Origin: Caldifarciminota bacterium
Lineage (GTDB): Bacteria > Hydrothermota > Tepidihabitantia > Tepidihabitantales > JAOUPE01
Reading direction: 5' to 3'
DNA length: 8,974 nucleotides
Assembly: GCA_029880025.1 (NCBI GenBank)
Contig: JAOUPE010000048.1
Location: forward strand, 1 to 8,974
Shown here: piece by piece, positions 5,649 to 8,974 of the stretch
Layout: every line of letters starts with the position of its first letter
How positions within the stretch are numbered: position 1 is the first letter of the stretch
Made by a program: the position numbers and the translations under genes
Notes under the pieces: generated by a model
The model's database searches: none
Told to the model about the DNA's origin: nothing
The model's input: only the letters and a program-made list of their open reading frames with translations

Positions 5649-6468
5649 GCTTTTGATAAGCGATAACTTTATTTATTATCTCCACGATAATTTTGGCAGT
5701 TTCCGTTTTATTTCTAAAATGGACGTAGGGCTTGCCTTTATCGCCTGATTCTACTATCTCGGGCTCAATTGGAATTCTACCCAAAAAGGGCACGCCTAAT
5801 TCATTGGCAGCTTTCTCGCCACCACCAATTTTAAATAAATCTATCCTCGCTTTGCAATAAGGGCAGACAAAACCAGCCATATTTTCAATTATTCCGATTA
5901 AGGGGACTTTCAATGTCTCGGCAAATAACACACTCTTCCGAGAATCTAAAAGGGCAACATCCTGTGGTGTTGTAACAACTATTGCACCACTTATATCTGG
6001 TATGAGCTGGCATGCACTTAAGGGTTCATCGCCGGTCCCAGGAGGAGAATCAATAATTAAGTAGTCAAGCTCGCCCCAATTGACATCGGACAAAAACTGT
6101 TTAATCATATTCATTTTAAGTGGTCCACGCCAAATAATCGGTCGGTCTTGATTTTCGCTAAGCAAAGCCATGCTAATTGCTTTTAAGTTAGGCAAAACCA
6201 TGACCGGCTCAATTCCGAAAGCTGCACCGATAAGTCTAACATTTTCAATCCCCAACATCTTAGCAATATTTGGACCATGAATATCTACGTCTAAAATACC
6301 GACTTTATATCCTTTAATTGCTAAACCGTATGTCAAATTAACCGCTACTGTAGTCTTGCCAACTCCGCCTTTGCCACTGATTACAATAATTTTGTTCTTT
6401 ATGCGGGACATACGTTCGCTTAGTCGTCGGTCCTGTTCAGCTCTTTCTTGTTCAGTTATTTTCTGCAT
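5641..6468 (-). CDS. Mrp/NBP35-family Fe-S cluster carrier ATPase (ApbC-like)
   Basis: This 275-residue P-loop protein has a deviant Walker A SGKGGVGKTT (31-40), switch DVDIHGP (60-66), Walker B-like IIDSPPGTGD (138-147) and the CPYC pair (C202/C205) that bridges an Fe-S cluster in Mrp/NBP35 dimers. It probably binds and delivers Fe-S clusters to apo-proteins in the cytosol in an ATP-dependent way. The N-terminal 20 residues are charged, and no DUF59 domain is present, unlike many Mrp proteins. The ATG has a good AGGAGT site (6475-6480) overlapping the previous stop. The end overlaps the radical SAM start. The family is secure; the client protein is unknown. Confidence 0.94.
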   Translation of the reverse strand: MQKITEQERAEQDRRLSERMSRIKNKIIVISGKGGVGKTTVAVNLTYGLAIKGYKVGILDVDIHGPNIAKMLGIENVRLIGAAFGIEPVMVLPNLKAISMALLSENQDRPIIWRGPLKMNMIKQFLSDVNWGELDYLIIDSPPGTGDEPLSACQLIPDISGAIVVTTPQDVALLDSRKSVLFAETLKVPLIGIIENMAGFVCPYCKARIDLFKIGGGEKAANELGVPFLGRIPIEPEIVESGDKGKPYVHFRNKTETAKIIVEIINKVIAYQKHG

Positions 6469-6479
6469 AATATTACTCC

Positions 6480-7043
6480 TTAATTATGCCAAATTGTAAA
6501 ATTTTGCTCCGGTAAAAAATTAAAATCCTGTTCTAATGAATAACCGGCTTCTTTCATCTCTTTAATTATAATTTCTTTAGGGACATGGTGTCCAAATATT
6601 CCACGGAAAGTGAAAAGTTTACCTTTTTCATATTCTATAATGATAACTTTACCATCGTTTTTTAGAAAATTTTTTAGACTTCTGAAATATTCAACCCGCT
6701 TTGATAAATGATGGGTCATATTCCGCATAAATATATAATCTAAGGTTTTCTCCGGCAAGTCTAAGCTATCTTGAGCGGTAATGATTGTTGTGACATTATC
6801 CAAGCCTTTTTCTTTAGCACAATTCTTGACAAACGCTAATAAATCTGAATTAGTATCGGCGGCATAAACTTTCCCTGCGTTTCCAACCAGTTCAGCAAAT
6901 CTAAGAGAAAAGTAACCTCCTCCGGAACCGATATCGGCAATATTCTGCCCGGTTTGTAATGCGATGGCTTTTATAATTTGATCTGGCTTATTTTTCGGGT
7001 CGCCAGCCTTTTTATTGAACATTTGCGCCTGTAAGTTTTTCAT
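6480..7043 (-). CDS. Class I SAM-dependent methyltransferase
   Basis: This 187-residue methyltransferase has motif I ADIGSGGGYFS (36-46), acidic D63 in VYAADTN, a motif IV region FMRNMTHHL (105-113) and the conserved-looking GHHVPKE (151-157) with two histidines. The N-terminal AGDPKNKPDQII segment is unusual for generic methyltransferases and looks like a family-specific substrate or lid region. No substrate can be predicted. It sits between two Fe-S ATPase genes (15 bp after the MinD-ferredoxin gene, 11 bp before Mrp) with an AAGGAG site (7049-7054), so it is probably part of the same operon. It is not a close paralogue of the methyltransferase at 1153-1773. Confidence 0.88.
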   Translation of the reverse strand: MKNLQAQMFNKKAGDPKNKPDQIIKAIALQTGQNIADIGSGGGYFSLRFAELVGNAGKVYAADTNSDLLAFVKNCAKEKGLDNVTTIITAQDSLDLPEKTLDYIFMRNMTHHLSKRVEYFRSLKNFLKNDGKVIIIEYEKGKLFTFRGIFGHHVPKEIIIKEMKEAGYSLEQDFNFLPEQNFTIWHN

Positions 7044-7058
7044 TTATTCTCCTTTTCT

Positions 7059-7928
7059 TCAACAACTCTTCTGTTTTATTTCCTCTATCCTGTTCCAGAT
7101 ATTAATAACTTCTTCTTTAACCTTTCCGTCAGGATACTCGATTATGGTTTTACCCTCAACCATAGCCCTCACTACCGATTCGTCAAAAGGGATTTTCCCC
7201 ACTAAATCAATATTATTGTCTTTACAGTATCGCTCTATTTTCCCTGTCATATCAATATTAAGGTCATATTTATTCACAATTAATTTAGTCAAAATTCTAA
7301 AATGCTTAGCAACGCCAATCACCCGGTCCGCATCATGTAAACCGGATAAAGTAGGTTCGGTTACGACTAAAGCGCAATCTATTCCGGAAAGCGAGGCAAT
7401 AACCGGGCAGCCTATTCCCGGAGCTCCATCAACGACAATCCATTCGCAATTCCTTGCTTCAGCTAATTCTTTTGCTTTTTTTCTAACCAAACTAACCAAC
7501 TTGCCGGAATTTTCTTCGGCAATGCCAAGTTTGGCGTGGACCAGCGGACCAAATCTTGTTTCAGAGATAAACCATTCGCCCGATATATTTTCTTGCATCG
7601 TTATAGCTTCTTCCGGACATACCAAACTGCAAAAATCACATCCTTCGCAGCTAGTCGGGTCAATTATAAAATCCTTGCTTATTGCCTCAAAACGGCAAAT
7701 TTCGATACATTTACCACACCGAGTACATTTGGTTTCATCAATAACCGCGGTTTTACCACTTCTAAACTCATGTCGCTCTTTAATAGTCGGTTCTAATAAA
7801 AGATGCAAATCAGCCGCATCCACATCACAGTCAGCTAAGCAAGCATTTTTTGCTAAAGCGGCAAATGCTGCGGTAATAACGGTTTTACCGGTTCCACCTT
7901 TTCCGCTGATAACAATAATCTGTTTCAT
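7059..7928 (-). CDS. MinD-superfamily P-loop ATPase with inserted two-cluster ferredoxin domain
   Basis: This 289-residue protein belongs to the COG1149 type. The order is deviant Walker A SGKGGTGKT (8-16), DCDVDAADLH switch (33-42), and an inserted 2[4Fe-4S] ferredoxin with C68, C71, C74, C78 and C94, C97, C100, C104. The ATPase core then resumes with Walker B-like VVDGAPG (165-171) and VTEPTLSGLHD (189-199). It probably couples ATP hydrolysis to electron transfer or cluster handling in the cytosol. Related ATPases accompany orange-protein-type metal cluster genes in anaerobes such as Desulfovibrio. The start overlaps the TrmO-like stop as ATGA (7925-7928), with a weak AAGGGA site. The C-terminus ends in a free cysteine (KSC). 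Confidence 0.94.
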   Translation of the reverse strand: MKQIIVISGKGGTGKTVITAAFAALAKNACLADCDVDAADLHLLLEPTIKERHEFRSGKTAVIDETKCTRCGKCIEICRFEAISKDFIIDPTSCEGCDFCSLVCPEEAITMQENISGEWFISETRFGPLVHAKLGIAEENSGKLVSLVRKKAKELAEARNCEWIVVDGAPGIGCPVIASLSGIDCALVVTEPTLSGLHDADRVIGVAKHFRILTKLIVNKYDLNIDMTGKIERYCKDNNIDLVGKIPFDESVVRAMVEGKTIIEYPDGKVKEEVINIWNRIEEIKQKSC

Positions 7929-8359
7929 TTTAGTTTTCCCTTAAGCCAGCCTATTCTGACCTTTTCTTTTCGGCTAAAATTGGGCACATACGGTTTTATA
8001 TCTAATAAAGGGGAACCGTCAATAATATCAACTCCGCTAACCAGCAGAACCCTCCCTTTTCTTTTCAGCAATTTCACTACGGTTAACCCTATCTGGTTTG
8101 GTCTTCGAGGATACCTTGTAGCAAATAGTCCTCTGAGTTTATAATCTAAAAATGGTTTTATTTTTAGTTGATAGCCCCTTGACTTATGAAATCGGTATAA
8201 GAGGATTAGATGAGAGAAACCTTCAATATCTTCTAATCCTTCCTGGTATTCTTTTAATACCACAATCTTGCCAACCGCTTTGGACTTAAATGGCTGAATC
8301 GGGGTATCTTTTTTATACTTAAATGGTGTATGAATAATTCCAATTGGTTTTACTATCAC
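7925..8359 (-). CDS. TrmO/TsaA-family methyltransferase (tRNA t6A37 N6-methyltransferase family)
   Basis: This 144-residue single-domain protein has the family motifs RGLFATRYPRRPNQIGLT (76-93) and DGSPLLDIKPYVP (114-126). The family's characterised member, E. coli TrmO, methylates t6A37 of certain tRNAs, is about 235 residues long and has an extra C-terminal domain absent here; many archaeal and anaerobe homologues are also short. The start is GTG at 8357-8359, directly after the upstream TAG, and is set by AAGGAG at 8368-8373. The gene is sandwiched between two ferredoxin-MinD ATPase genes, with a 4-nt overlap downstream. A function tied to those ATPases rather than to tRNA is possible. The family is certain; the TrmO reaction is only a guess. 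Confidence 0.88.
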   Translation of the reverse strand: MIVKPIGIIHTPFKYKKDTPIQPFKSKAVGKIVVLKEYQEGLEDIEGFSHLILLYRFHKSRGYQLKIKPFLDYKLRGLFATRYPRRPNQIGLTVVKLLKRKGRVLLVSGVDIIDGSPLLDIKPYVPNFSRKEKVRIGWLKGKLK

Positions 8360-8974
8360 CTATATTACTCCTTCGTATTTAATCTTCATATGGTTTAAGA
8401 TACTCTTGAATTTGGCTATATACTCTTTTTTCTCTTTGACGAAAGGAGTTCCTTTTGAATACAAAAGGGCAATTTCCTTATCAAAAGGAATATGCATAAG
8501 TATGGGAATCCTTTTTGTCTTGCAATATGAATCCACTTTATCGTTGCCGATATCCGAGCGATTTACAACTACGCCATAAGGGATTTGCAGTTTTTCTAAA
8601 ACCTCAACCGCCAAGACTAAATCATTTAAGCCAAAAGGAGTGGGCTCGGTTACCAAAATACAAAAATCGCTTCCCTTTACCGAAGCAATCACCGGACAAG
8701 AAGTACCGGGTGGGGCATCAATGATTACAGTTTTTTTAGAATTGATGTGTTTCTTGACCTGCCGGATAAGGGGTGGCGACATTGCTTCTCCGATATTCAG
8801 TTTTCCATGAACGAATTCAATTTTTTCACAATTACCTAACTCTATTACACCAATTTCTCGGTTTATTTCTTTTATTGCATTTTGTGGACATAGCGCGCTA
8901 CAGGCGCCGCAACCATGACAAAGATGAGGAAATACCAAGGTGCTACCCTTTTTTTTATTCTGAGCGGGGAGTAC
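8360..8974 (-). CDS. MinD-superfamily ATPase with ferredoxin domain, 5' end outside the window
   Basis: The frame is open to the right edge and continues upstream of the TTG at 8936-8938 (codons back to 8974 read VLPAQNKKKGST), so that TTG is not the start. The visible part has CHGCGACSALCP (8885-8920), the second [4Fe-4S] motif of an inserted ferredoxin. It then has LNIGEAMSPPLI, Walker B-like VIIDAPPGTSCPV and VTEPTPFGLND. These match the COG1149 MinD-ferredoxin family and the complete gene at 7059-7928. The Walker A loop and first ferredoxin motif must lie beyond the window. The two ATPases are clearly different in sequence, so they may act as a heteromeric pair. The gene ends with TAG, abutting the GTG of the TrmO-like gene in the same frame. 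Confidence 0.92.
   Translation of the reverse strand, partial: VLPAQNKKKGSTLVFPHLCHGCGACSALCPQNAIKEINREIGVIELGNCEKIEFVHGKLNIGEAMSPPLIRQVKKHINSKKTVIIDAPPGTSCPVIASVKGSDFCILVTEPTPFGLNDLVLAVEVLEKLQIPYGVVVNRSDIGNDKVDSYCKTKRIPILMHIPFDKEIALLYSKGTPFVKEKKEYIAKFKSILNHMKIKYEGVI
8368..8373 (-). promoter_or_regulatory. Shine-Dalgarno site setting the GTG start of the TrmO-like gene
   Basis: AAGGAG sits in the last codons of the upstream ATPase gene, 8 nt before the GTG at 8357-8359. Because an in-frame TAG directly precedes that GTG, no longer start is possible, so this site and the GTG fix the start. Confidence 0.7.

Noticed and set aside
7015..7944. 309-codon open frame on the + strand
   Set aside because: It lies antisense to the complete ferredoxin-MinD gene, whose motifs are unmistakable. 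Its product has no recognisable domain and it is a compositional shadow.
4257..8974. Nitrogenase cofactor (nif) cluster
   Set aside because: A NifU-like scaffold and radical SAM gene are present, but there are no nitrogenase structural genes, NifB, NifE/N or NifS. The radical SAM protein is COG0731 type, not NifB.

Overview
The window is AT-rich and gene-dense, with strong Shine-Dalgarno sites, some GTG or TTG starts and many overlapping genes, so it is most likely bacterial. The gene content points to a strict anaerobe: oxygen-sensitive radical SAM and Fe-S proteins, two MinD-type ATPases with built-in ferredoxin domains, an Mrp/NBP35 ATPase, and selenophosphate synthetase. The two intergenic repeat types near 957-1064 resemble repeats I associate with uncultivated anaerobic lineages. 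A candidate-phylum bacterium is plausible, but I cannot name the taxon.

Layout. The + strand holds only selD, cut off by the left edge, at 1-923. A 229-bp convergent gap (924-1152) carries two inverted-repeat structures. Everything else is on the - strand and reads right to left. It starts with a ferredoxin-MinD ATPase cut by the right edge (8360-8974), then a TrmO-family protein (7925-8359), a complete ferredoxin-MinD ATPase (7059-7928), a class I SAM methyltransferase (6480-7043), an Mrp/NBP35 ATPase (5641-6468) and a COG0731-type radical SAM protein (4872-5648). A gap of about 200 bp with a doubtful 60-codon frame follows. Then come a NifU/IscU-like scaffold (4257-4670), an FmdB-type zinc ribbon protein (3998-4243), a COG1237-type metallo-beta-lactamase fold protein (3281-3994), a ten-helix putative metal exporter (2244-3272), an encapsulated-ferritin-like protein (1923-2225) and a second SAM methyltransferase (1153-1773).

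Other than the 4671-4871 gap and the 149 bp before the last gene, spacings on the - strand run from an 8-nt overlap to 18 nt, with several translational-coupling junctions. This looks like one or two operons. The right half (5641-8974) is an Fe-S or metallocofactor ATPase module, similar in kind to loci of anaerobes that encode orange-protein (ORP) type metal-cluster proteins. The left half (1923-4670) looks like a metal and Fe-S handling module: scaffold, zinc ribbon, metallohydrolase, metal exporter and ferritin-like protein. Joint function is inferred from order and spacing only. No tRNA, rRNA, CRISPR array, transposase or attachment site was seen.
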